Assembly: GCA_016124235.1 (NCBI GenBank)
Contig: WGOC01000035.1
Coordinates: 1 to 42,471 of the forward strand
Reading direction: 5' to 3'
Origin: a bacterium
GTDB taxonomy: Bacteria; Verrucomicrobiota; Verrucomicrobiia; Limisphaerales; RI-55
Length of the DNA stretch: 42,471 nucleotides
The notes below the pieces were generated by a model. That model was not told the DNA's origin and did no database searches. It saw nothing but the letters and a program-made list of their open reading frames with translations. The position numbers and the translations under genes are program-made. This document shows, piece after piece, positions 8,479 through 15,702 of this stretch; position 1 is the stretch's first letter, and the number at the start of each line of letters is the position of its first letter.

Positions 8479-9303
8479 ATGAAGGATCCGAAAGCCGCGC
8501 CGTCCCCACCCGTTCCGAAAACGTCACCGCCCGATTTCATCGATGAGGCCCGCCCCACCTCCACGCCGCCGAACGGAGTAAAGGAACATCTCTTCCTCGA
8601 GGGCCCGCGATCGCGAACGGAAGAATTGTTCATCTTGTTCCGCGTAATGCGCGACTTTCTCCGCGGCTTTCGCTCGCTGCATTTTGTCGGCCCTTGCGTG
8701 ACGGTGTTCGGTTCGGCCCGCACCAAACCGGGCACCCCACACTACGAGCTCGCCCGGCGGATGGGTTCGGAGATTGCCCGACTTGGTTTCACCGTCATGA
8801 CCGGCGGCGGACCCGGCATCATGCAAGCGGCCAACCAAGGCGCGCGCGAAGCCGGCGGCCGCTCCGTCGGTTGCAACATCGAATTGCCCTTCGAACAGCA
8901 ACCCAATCCGTATCTCGATCGATGCGTGACGATTCACTACTTCTTCGTCCGCAAAACGTTGTTGATCAAATACAGCTACGCCTTCGTGGTCATGCCCGGT
9001 GGGGTGGGCACGTTGGACGAAATGTTTGAAGCGCTCACGTTGATTCAAACGGGCAAGCTGGAGCGATTTCCCATCATCATCATGGGCCGCGAATACTGGG
9101 ATGAGGTTTTGACGTTTCTGCGAAAGATGTCCCGCGAAGGGACGATCAGCCCGGGCGATTTGAATCTGATTTACGCGACCGATTCCGTGGACGAAGCGGT
9201 GGCCTATCTGCGGGAGAAAGCAATCGGGCCCTTCGGTCTGAAGCCCGCGAAGAAGCCGTCCCGTTGGCTCGGCGAGCTCGAGCTCCGCTTGACCGGCCAC
9301 TGA
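8479..9303 (+). CDS. LOG-family (TIGR00730) Rossmann-fold protein
   Basis: The protein of about 274 residues has both family signatures: MTGGGPGIMQAANQGAREAG, and the nucleotide-phosphate binding motif MPGGVGTLDEMFE. LOG-family enzymes cleave the N-glycosidic bond of (cytokinin) riboside 5'-monophosphates or AMP-like nucleotides to a base plus ribose 5-phosphate. An extra N-terminal region rich in proline and charged residues (about 60 residues) precedes the fold. The start at 8479 is favoured; an in-frame start at 8434 would add 15 residues. It lies 94 bp upstream of hflX on the same strand. Substrate specificity cannot be read from sequence. Confidence 0.88.
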   Translation: MKDPKAAPSPPVPKTSPPDFIDEARPTSTPPNGVKEHLFLEGPRSRTEELFILFRVMRDFLRGFRSLHFVGPCVTVFGSARTKPGTPHYELARRMGSEIARLGFTVMTGGGPGIMQAANQGAREAGGRSVGCNIELPFEQQPNPYLDRCVTIHYFFVRKTLLIKYSYAFVVMPGGVGTLDEMFEALTLIQTGKLERFPIIIMGREYWDEVLTFLRKMSREGTISPGDLNLIYATDSVDEAVAYLREKAIGPFGLKPAKKPSRWLGELELRLTGH

Positions 9304-9397
9304 GCTTCACCAGTTCACTCGCCCGGCCCACATCATCCGATCCTTAAATGCCTTCTTTTCATGGAAGCCAAAGCCGGTATCTTCCCGCCCACGAGTT

Positions 9398-10693
9398 TTG
9401 AAAGCACTTGTTGAAACAGCCAATCATCGCACGGAACGCGTCTTCCTTGTCGGCGTGGAATTAAAATCCCGTCCCGCGTGGGAGGTTCGCGATTCGCTGG
9501 AGGAGCTTGCCCAGTTGTCCACCACCGCCGGCGCGGAAGTGCTCGGCCAGGCGACCCAAAAACTGGAGACGCCGTACGCGGGCACGTACATCGGCAGCGG
9601 CAAGGCCCAGGAATTGGCGGCGAAGTGCAAGGAACTGCAGGTCGACACGGTGATTTTTGACGATGAACTCTCGCCGGCACAGAGCCGCAATTTGGAGAAG
9701 ATCTTCGATTGCAAGATTCTGGATCGCACTTCGCTGATTCTCGACATCTTTGCTCAGCGTGCGCGCACTCGCGAAGGCAAACTCCAGATCGAGCTGGCCC
9801 AACTGCAGCATTTGTTGCCGCGCCTCACGCGTTATTGGACCCACTTGTCGCGGCAAAAGGGCGGCATCGGCATGCGTGGCGGCGAAGGTGAATCCCAGTT
9901 GGAAGTCGACCGAAGAAAAGTCGGTGAACGGATCGATCGCATTCGCCGTGACCTCGACACTGTCCAACGGCAACGCGCCACCCAACGGGCGGGCCGGCAG
10001 CGCAATCTCTGGCCACTCGCTTCATTGGTCGGTTACACGAACGCCGGCAAATCCACGTTGCTCAACCAGTTGACCGGTGCCGCTGCGTTGGCCGAGGACA
10101 AACTCTTTGCGACGCTTGATCCAACGACTCGCCGCCTTCGGTTGCCGACCAATCAAAACGTATTACTCACCGATACGGTGGGGTTCATTCGCAAGCTCCC
10201 TCACGGTCTGGTCGAATCCTTTAAGGCGACACTGGAGGAAGTGGTGCAAGCCGACCTTTTGCTCCACGTCGTCGACACCAGTCATCCGCAAGCCGAGGAG
10301 CAGATTGTTGCCGTGGACGATGTGTTGAAGGAAATCGGTGCCGAGGGAAAACCGACGTTGATGGTTTTCAATAAGATGGATCGCTTCACCAACGGCGAAG
10401 GCCTTGCGCGCTACAAAGAGCGCTTTCCCAAAGCCGTGTTTGTTTCCGCCAAGAGCGGCGTCGGCATCCCGGAATTGATGGCCGAACTCGGCGCCCAGTT
10501 GCGCCCTGTGCGCGAATTCCTGGAGCTGGACGTTCCTCACGAACAGTCGGCGGTCATCGCCCGCTTGCATGAGGTTGCTCAGATCGTCGAGCGCGATTAC
10601 TCCGGGGAACAGGCACGATTCAAAGCGCGCATTCCACCGCAATGCCGCGCTGAGTTCGAACGATATATTCGGCGCGATTTGACGTTGGCTTGA
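9398..10693 (+). CDS. hflX: GTPase HflX
   Basis: This 431-residue ribosome-associated GTPase splits stalled or heat-damaged 70S ribosomes. The N-terminal HflX domain shows YIGSGKAQELA, the ILDRTSLILDIFAQRARTRE region and the glycine-rich GGIGMRGGEGESQLEVDRR. The G domain has G1 GYTNAGKST (212-220), G3 DTVGF (259-263) and G4 NKMD (325-328). The start codon is TTG at 9398; the nearby ATGs at 9348 and 9361 are in other frames. HflX is usually induced by stress; no specific promoter could be identified here. Confidence 0.95.
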   Translation: MKALVETANHRTERVFLVGVELKSRPAWEVRDSLEELAQLSTTAGAEVLGQATQKLETPYAGTYIGSGKAQELAAKCKELQVDTVIFDDELSPAQSRNLEKIFDCKILDRTSLILDIFAQRARTREGKLQIELAQLQHLLPRLTRYWTHLSRQKGGIGMRGGEGESQLEVDRRKVGERIDRIRRDLDTVQRQRATQRAGRQRNLWPLASLVGYTNAGKSTLLNQLTGAAALAEDKLFATLDPTTRRLRLPTNQNVLLTDTVGFIRKLPHGLVESFKATLEEVVQADLLLHVVDTSHPQAEEQIVAVDDVLKEIGAEGKPTLMVFNKMDRFTNGEGLARYKERFPKAVFVSAKSGVGIPELMAELGAQLRPVREFLELDVPHEQSAVIARLHEVAQIVERDYSGEQARFKARIPPQCRAEFERYIRRDLTLA

Positions 10694-11020
10694 AATGTGA
10701 TCTGCCCGGGATTTGTGGAATCCTGCGCCGACGTCACAAGACACGGTCGCAACGGCACGTCCTGACACTGCTCAGAAAGAGGACATCGGCAACACACCAT
10801 TTCGTAGGATCGCGAGCGAACAGGCGCCACTGAAGCCCCGCCGTTCCTCGGTTAAGCGAATAAAAGCCAGAGGATTATCTCCACACGCGAGACCGGCAAG
10901 GCGATTGCTCAATTCGGCATTCGTGGGTTGATGGTCAGGGACGTGCGTAATCCTTACCGCTTCCCACAAAGTTCCATCGGCGCCGGTTCCCCCGGTACAA
11001 AAATTAACAAATGCACTGAT
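10694..11020. other. Intergenic region with no recognisable feature
   Basis: These 327 bases separate hflX from the type II secretion platform gene. I see no convincing gene, long hairpin with T-run or repeat. The last 30 bases before the start at 11021 are more A+T-rich. An in-frame extension of the downstream gene to 10928 is possible but lacks conserved sequence. Confidence 0.5.
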
Positions 11021-12226
11021 ATGCCCTCGTTCGCATACGCGGCCAGAGAGGCGGCCACCGGCCGCGAAATTAAGAGTTCGATCGACGCTGCTTCGGAGCA
11101 GGCGGCGATTTCCGCGCTCCTGAACCGCAATTTGCTTGTCGTCTCGATCCACGAAAAAGTGGGCAAGAAGGGCAAGACAATGGGTGGCAAGGTCGGGTTG
11201 CAAGACCTGGTTGTTTTCACCCGGCAGCTCGCCACGATGATTGATGCCGGTCTGGCCATGGTTCAGTCGCTTCAAGCGTTGGCCGAACAAACACCCAATC
11301 GAGTGATGCGCGAGACCATCAAGGACGTTTGCGCTCGCGTCGAAGGTGGTGACAGTTTCTCAGACGCGCTCAAGAAGCACCCCAAGAGTTTTGATCGTCT
11401 CTATACCTGCATGGTTGCCGCGGGTGAACGCGGCGGTTTGCTCGCCGAAATCCTGGCCCGCCTCGCAACGTATCTGGAAAACTCCGCGCGGCTTCGCAAG
11501 AAAGTCAAATCGGCGATGATGTACCCGACGGCGGTGACGATCATTGCGATCGGCATCACGATATTCCTGCTGGTAAAAGTGGTGCCAGTCTTCGGCGAAA
11601 TCTACTCAGGATTCGGTGCCAAGCTCCCCGGGCCGACGCAGTGGTTGATCAACTTAAGCGAGTTTCTGCGCGGCAACATGATCTTCATCATCCCCGTCGT
11701 GGCCGGTTCGATCTATGGTTGGTTCGCCTATCTCAAAACGAAATCCGGCCGTGAATTCTGGGATCGTACCCGGATTCGCATGCCGATATTCGGTCAGATC
11801 GCCCACAAGATCTGCCTCGCCCGGTTCACGCGCACATTGGCCTCATTGATCCGCTCCGGTGTGCCAATTCTCGAGGTGTTGAGCATTGTCAGTCAGACCA
11901 CTGGCAATGTCATCATGGAAAAGGCCATCAAGGTCGCATCCGGCGACATCGAACGTGGCGACAGTATCGCTGCGGCACTCGGCAAACATCCGGTTTTTCC
12001 CTCAATGATTATTCGGATGATCACCGCCGGTGAACAAACCGGTAAGATCGACGTCATGCTGGAGCGCATCTCAGACTTTCTGGACGAAGAAGTGGAAACC
12101 ACTTTGTCCGGACTTACCTCTTTGATCGAACCCATCTTGATCGTCTTCCTCGGTGTCACGGTCGGTGGTATCGCGATCTGTATGTTTCTACCGATCTTCA
12201 AGATGGCGGAAGTCGTCAGTCACTAG
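11021..12226 (+). CDS. Type II secretion / type IV pilus inner-membrane platform protein (PilC/GspF)
   Basis: The 401-residue protein starts MPSFAYAAREAATGREIKS, the usual opening of PilC/GspF proteins, which favours 11021 over the upstream in-frame start at 10928. It has two T2SSF domains: the first with LVVFTRQLATMIDAGLAMVQSL and ERGGLLAEILARLATYLE, the second with ICLARFTRTLASLIRSGVPIL and GEQTGKIDVMLERISDFLDEEV. Three membrane spans lie near residues 168-190, 215-240 and 370-392. It recruits the assembly ATPase and polymerises pilins or pseudopilins. No ATPase, pilin or secretin gene is nearby, so this is a solitary gene here. A strong terminator follows directly. Confidence 0.93.
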   Translation: MPSFAYAAREAATGREIKSSIDAASEQAAISALLNRNLLVVSIHEKVGKKGKTMGGKVGLQDLVVFTRQLATMIDAGLAMVQSLQALAEQTPNRVMRETIKDVCARVEGGDSFSDALKKHPKSFDRLYTCMVAAGERGGLLAEILARLATYLENSARLRKKVKSAMMYPTAVTIIAIGITIFLLVKVVPVFGEIYSGFGAKLPGPTQWLINLSEFLRGNMIFIIPVVAGSIYGWFAYLKTKSGREFWDRTRIRMPIFGQIAHKICLARFTRTLASLIRSGVPILEVLSIVSQTTGNVIMEKAIKVASGDIERGDSIAAALGKHPVFPSMIIRMITAGEQTGKIDVMLERISDFLDEEVETTLSGLTSLIEPILIVFLGVTVGGIAICMFLPIFKMAEVVSH

Positions 12227-12252
12227 TTTTCGATGGTGGTTGGTAATGGTTC

Positions 12253-12287
12253 ACGGGCGGCCGGTTTTCCGGCCGCCCGTTGCTTTT
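12253..12287 (+). terminator. Intrinsic terminator after the pilC/gspF-like gene
   Basis: A perfect 12-bp stem (ACGGGCGGCCGG at 12253-12264, partner at 12269-12280) closes on a TTTT loop and is followed by TGCTTTTA. It lies 27 bp after the stop codon. Confidence 0.85.
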
Positions 12288-12434
12288 ACGAAATCTTGGA
12301 AAATCACCAGGACAGAACACGCAAAGTTTCCCGCCGGGGACGCGGTTGCGACATTTCTCTGGCCAAGGAAGGTTGATTCTTCAACAAGCAATTTGGAGCC
12401 GGAGGCGGCTGATTCGCTCACTACTTACCGCGAT

Positions 12435-13298
12435 ATGCGAACCTCCAAACTGCAAAAACTTTCCTGTACTCTTGCGGCGACGGCGACCATCGTTGCTCCG
12501 GCTTTTGCCGATTCTTGGGAAGACAAGGCCATTGCGCCGGTGACCAATCCCGTCTTCTTCGAAACGCCCCTCATCCAGTCTGAAGTGCGGCCGATCTTTG
12601 CGGCGCACCGTACCGACGCCGACTTCCTTGGCGTCGAGGCGGATGTGCGGCTCTACGCGGCGCAGATTCGTTGGGCGGTGAACGACCGATTGGCGATCAT
12701 CGCGGTCAAGGATGGCTACATTCAGTTTAAGCCCGAAGGCGCCAGCACCACCGAAGGGTGGGCCGACCTCGCGGCCGGTTTGAAATATGCCGTCATCAAG
12801 GATGACGCCAGACAGTTGGTCGTCACGCCGGGCGTCACGGTTGAAGTACCAACGGGCGACGAAAAAGTGTTTCAGGGAAATGGCGGTGGGCAGGCCAACC
12901 TATTCGTGTCCGCGATGAAAGGTTGGGATAATCTGCACGTCACCGCCAACATTGGTGGCACCATTCCATTCGACAGCGATCTCGAAACGTCGAAACTCCA
13001 CTATAGCGCGATGGTCGACTACTACACCTGCCAGTATTTCATTCCGTTCGTCGCCGCCAATGCATTTACCACGATCAGTGACGCCAAAGGACCGGCCTTC
13101 AACAGCGAAGGATTTGACCTCATCAATTTTGGCAGTTCCAACGCGAGCGGCCGTACCCAGGTGGCCATTGGCGCCGGTTTCCGCAGTCGTCTCACCAAAT
13201 CATTGGACATCGGATTTGCCTACGAATACGGCGTGTCCCCCGACAACGACATTTTCAAAGACCGTTTTACCGTCGATCTGATCTGGCGGTTTCTGTAG
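12435..13298 (+). CDS. Predicted outer-membrane beta-barrel protein (transporter-like)
   Basis: From the start at 12435 the 287-residue protein has a signal peptide (LAATATIVAPAFA) and alternates short beta strands and turns to the end, finishing LIWRFL with the aromatic end usual for outer-membrane barrels. It resembles the uncharacterised transporter-like barrel proteins related to the phenol meta-pathway 'MetA' family, for example GLKYAVIKDDARQLVVTPGVTVEVPTGDEKVFQGNG in pieces, where 'E-x-P-T-G' is common. There is no clue to a substrate. Upstream in-frame starts back to 12153 overlap the preceding gene and were rejected. A terminator follows the stop by 30 bp, so it is probably monocistronic. 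Confidence 0.7.
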   Translation: MRTSKLQKLSCTLAATATIVAPAFADSWEDKAIAPVTNPVFFETPLIQSEVRPIFAAHRTDADFLGVEADVRLYAAQIRWAVNDRLAIIAVKDGYIQFKPEGASTTEGWADLAAGLKYAVIKDDARQLVVTPGVTVEVPTGDEKVFQGNGGGQANLFVSAMKGWDNLHVTANIGGTIPFDSDLETSKLHYSAMVDYYTCQYFIPFVAANAFTTISDAKGPAFNSEGFDLINFGSSNASGRTQVAIGAGFRSRLTKSLDIGFAYEYGVSPDNDIFKDRFTVDLIWRFL

Positions 13299-13328
13299 CA
13301 GTTGGATTGGTTAGGGTGTTGTTCCGTG

Positions 13329-13366
13329 GCGGGACGAGGCGCAGGCTTCGTCCCGCTTTTGCTTTG
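13329..13366 (+). terminator. Intrinsic terminator after the outer-membrane protein gene
   Basis: GCGGGACGA (13329-13337) pairs perfectly with TCGTCCCGC (13348-13356) around a 10-nt loop and is followed by TTTTGCTTT. Confidence 0.85.
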
Positions 13367-13377
13367 AGTGGGTGCGT

Positions 13378-13487
13378 CTTAATTTTTCTTAAGCTCGCCG
13401 CGGATCATGCCGATAAAACGGTGCTGACGTTCAGCTCTCCCTCGCTGAGTTGAGACGGGAATCACTCGCCGGGAGGCTGCTCTCAGC
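13378..13487 (+). other. Possible structured leader before the receiver-protein gene
   Basis: This 110-bp stretch upstream of the response regulator holds CTTAA/TTAAG (13378-13382 and 13389-13393) and a 6-bp pair GCTGAG/CTCAGC (13444-13449 and 13482-13487) enclosing a GC-rich loop. The stems are short and could be chance. No known riboswitch consensus was recognised. Confidence 0.15.
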
Positions 13488-13573
13488 AACACTGTTCACC
13501 ACTGTTTGTTACCAACCGGAAGGCTGGAATGCCGTACAGATGGCAAATGTTTTGCGCAACCAACCCAGTTACC

Positions 13574-13969
13574 ATGGCTAAACAGATTCTGCTGATCGAG
13601 GACGATGAACGAACCGCCACCGCGGTGCGTGCACGTTTAAACGCAAACGGATACGAAGTGACTCTCGCCTTTGATGCTGATACGGGTCTGAAAAAATTCT
13701 ACGGAACTCAACCCGATCTCGTCTTGATGGATATCTCCATTCCAGGCGGCAGCGGCATCGCCCTGACCGAATTCTTCCGCCGGGGACCTTCACGCAAGAC
13801 GCCGGTCATCTACCTGACGGCTCATAAGCTTCCTTTCCTGCGTAAACGCGCTGAAATGACGGAGCCCGCCGCCTACATCGAAAAACCATTCCGCGGTGAG
13901 GAATTGATCGCCACCATCCAGCGCACACTCGAAGCCACTGACCAGGCCAACGGCACAAGCGTCGGCTAA
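13574..13969 (+). CDS. Single-domain response regulator (CheY-like receiver)
   Basis: The start at 13574 gives the canonical receiver opening AKQILLIEDDERT, with the acidic pair at residues 10-11. The phospho-acceptor is D53 (LVLMDISIPGGSG), the conserved threonine is in VIYLTAH and the conserved lysine is in YIEKPF. The protein has 131 residues and no output domain, so it probably acts through protein contact. No histidine kinase is adjacent. It converges with the aldo/keto reductase gene, 54 bp away. Confidence 0.92.
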   Translation: MAKQILLIEDDERTATAVRARLNANGYEVTLAFDADTGLKKFYGTQPDLVLMDISIPGGSGIALTEFFRRGPSRKTPVIYLTAHKLPFLRKRAEMTEPAAYIEKPFRGEELIATIQRTLEATDQANGTSVG

Positions 13970-14023
13970 TCCACGCGCGGGCATCGAACTCACATCGACG
14001 GCAATCGCCAAATCGCAAACAAA

Positions 14024-14995
14024 CTACTGCAGCTCGCTCTCCCGCTGTCGGAGCAGTTTTTCAATTTCTTCGATCACTTCCGGCGACAACTCCACATCCC
14101 CGGCACGGGCCGTTTCCTGGATTTGCCGTGGGTCACGTGCACCGGCGATCGCCGCGGTCACCGCCGGCAGGCGAAGCACCCACGCCAGCGCGAGCTGCGA
14201 AACGGCAATGCTCATTCGATCCGCAATCGGCATGAGTCCCTCGGCAACGCGCAAGTTGGCGGACAACTGCGGTTCCTGGAAAAAAGGACTGCGTTTGCGC
14301 CAGTCATTTTCCGGGAGAGCGGCCGCTCGCTCCTTAGTAAACCGGCCGGTCAACAAACCCGCCTGCATGGGGCTGTAGGCGACAATTCCCACATTGTTTT
14401 CCGCACACCACGGAATGATCTCCGGCTCGATATCGCGCTTGAGCATGCTGTAGGGCGGCTGCAAAGAAGTGATCGGATGAATCGCCTGAGCGCGCTTCAG
14501 TTGCGCCAGGTTGAAATTGCACACACCACCGAATCGGACTTTGCCGGCCTTGATCAAGTCACCAACGGCTGACCAGCCTTCCTCTACTTCGTCGTCCGGT
14601 TCGGGCCAGTGGATCTGGTAGAGGTCGATCACGTCGATCTGGAGCCGGGTCAGGCTGTTTTCGACTTCGCGAAAAATGCTTTCGCGGCGGAGGCATTTCC
14701 CGATCTCGCGACTCTCACCTGCCCAGACGCGACCGCATTTGGTCGCGATGATCAAATCATTCCGCCGTTCCTTGATCGCCTGGCCGACGACTTTTTCCGA
14801 ATGGCCGTGGCCGTAAATCGCCGCGGTGTCGATCCAATTGATGCCGGCTTCGACGGCGGCGCGAACGGCCGCGATGGACTTTTGATCATCTTGGGCGCCC
14901 CAGCCAAATTTCCAATCGCCTCCACCCATCGCCCAAGTGCCTAGACCGATGGTGGAGAGTTTCAATCCGCTGTGACCAAGTGTGCGTGTTTGCAT
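14024..14995 (-). CDS. Aldo/keto reductase
   Basis: This 323-residue NADPH-dependent (beta/alpha)8 oxidoreductase has the complete catalytic tetrad: D56 (WIDTAAIYG), Y61, K86 (IATKCG) and H129 (YQIHWPEP). The NADP-binding end is present as AIAGARDPRQIQE. It resembles the bacterial subgroup acting on sugars or small aldehydes (YghZ/IolS-like), but the substrate is unknown. The lipoprotein gene upstream on the same strand is 116 bp away, so a shared transcript is possible but not required. Confidence 0.93.
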   Translation of the reverse strand: MQTRTLGHSGLKLSTIGLGTWAMGGGDWKFGWGAQDDQKSIAAVRAAVEAGINWIDTAAIYGHGHSEKVVGQAIKERRNDLIIATKCGRVWAGESREIGKCLRRESIFREVENSLTRLQIDVIDLYQIHWPEPDDEVEEGWSAVGDLIKAGKVRFGGVCNFNLAQLKRAQAIHPITSLQPPYSMLKRDIEPEIIPWCAENNVGIVAYSPMQAGLLTGRFTKERAAALPENDWRKRSPFFQEPQLSANLRVAEGLMPIADRMSIAVSQLALAWVLRLPAVTAAIAGARDPRQIQETARAGDVELSPEVIEEIEKLLRQRESELQ

Positions 14996-15111
14996 GGTCT
15001 TCAGTCATAGAAACGCAGCGCCGCGGTGGCAATTCGGAAACTGGTAGAGCTCAATCCCGTTTCAGTCGGATGCCTCTTCCTCAGCAATTTGGCGAGAAAA
15101 TCTGCGCTCCG

Positions 15112-15561
15112 TCACTTCAGATTCTTCTGCACCTCATTGAGCATTTCCTGATACGGCTTACGAGCACGTTTCGACATTGTCCGCGTGTCCTCAAAAAAGT
15201 GATCGCCCTTGTCGTTCACCAGTTTGATATCGGCTTCGAGAATGTAGTCGCCGCCACCGTAATCCTTCACCGAGACGGTTGCCCGTTCCCAGGCTTCCAT
15301 GCCGCTCCAACCGCCCCAGGCCATCGCCTGCCACGCTCCGGCCTTCCGCTCGAATACCGCTTCGGTCTTGGTTGTCTTCGCGAGTTCAAATCCCTTGGCC
15401 GTAAACACAGCCGTCGTCGCGTCGAGGATTTCCTTGGGTTTGTGTTGCAGGATTAACACCGCGGTGCGGTCGCCAAATGGCCCTTTGTCGGTGGCGCAGC
15501 CGCTGGCCAGAGCCAGCACAGCCAGCGCAAGAACGCCGATGTATTTGCGTGTAAGCGTCAT
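15112..15561 (-). CDS. Small predicted lipoprotein of unknown function
   Basis: The start at 15561 gives a classic lipoprotein signal: MTLTRKYIGVLALAVLALASGC with the lipobox LASGC (lipidated cysteine 22), 149 residues in total. A longer in-frame start at 15642 would put 27 residues before the signal and was rejected. The mature part has a small alpha/beta look (AVLILQHKPKEILDATTAVF, YILEADIKLVNDKGDHFF) and a basic C-terminal helix. I do not recognise a family. It is divergent from the multihaem cytochrome gene, with a 141-bp shared upstream region. Confidence 0.75.
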   Translation of the reverse strand: MTLTRKYIGVLALAVLALASGCATDKGPFGDRTAVLILQHKPKEILDATTAVFTAKGFELAKTTKTEAVFERKAGAWQAMAWGGWSGMEAWERATVSVKDYGGGDYILEADIKLVNDKGDHFFEDTRTMSKRARKPYQEMLNEVQKNLK

Positions 15562-15702
15562 GAGTTTGCGGGTTACCGCGGGGCCGGATTGGCCGACGGA
15601 ATAGTGACACTGTATACGGCGGGGGCAGCGAAACGCAATCACGAGCTCGGGTTTGCGTCTTGCCGCAATGGACCACGGTCCTAGACTCCGCTTGTCGTCC
15701 TC

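Noticed and set aside
7073..8527. 484-codon minus-strand frame over thuA and the downstream gap
   Set aside because: Antisense to the conserved ThuA gene and runs through a terminator hairpin; no motif or credible start.
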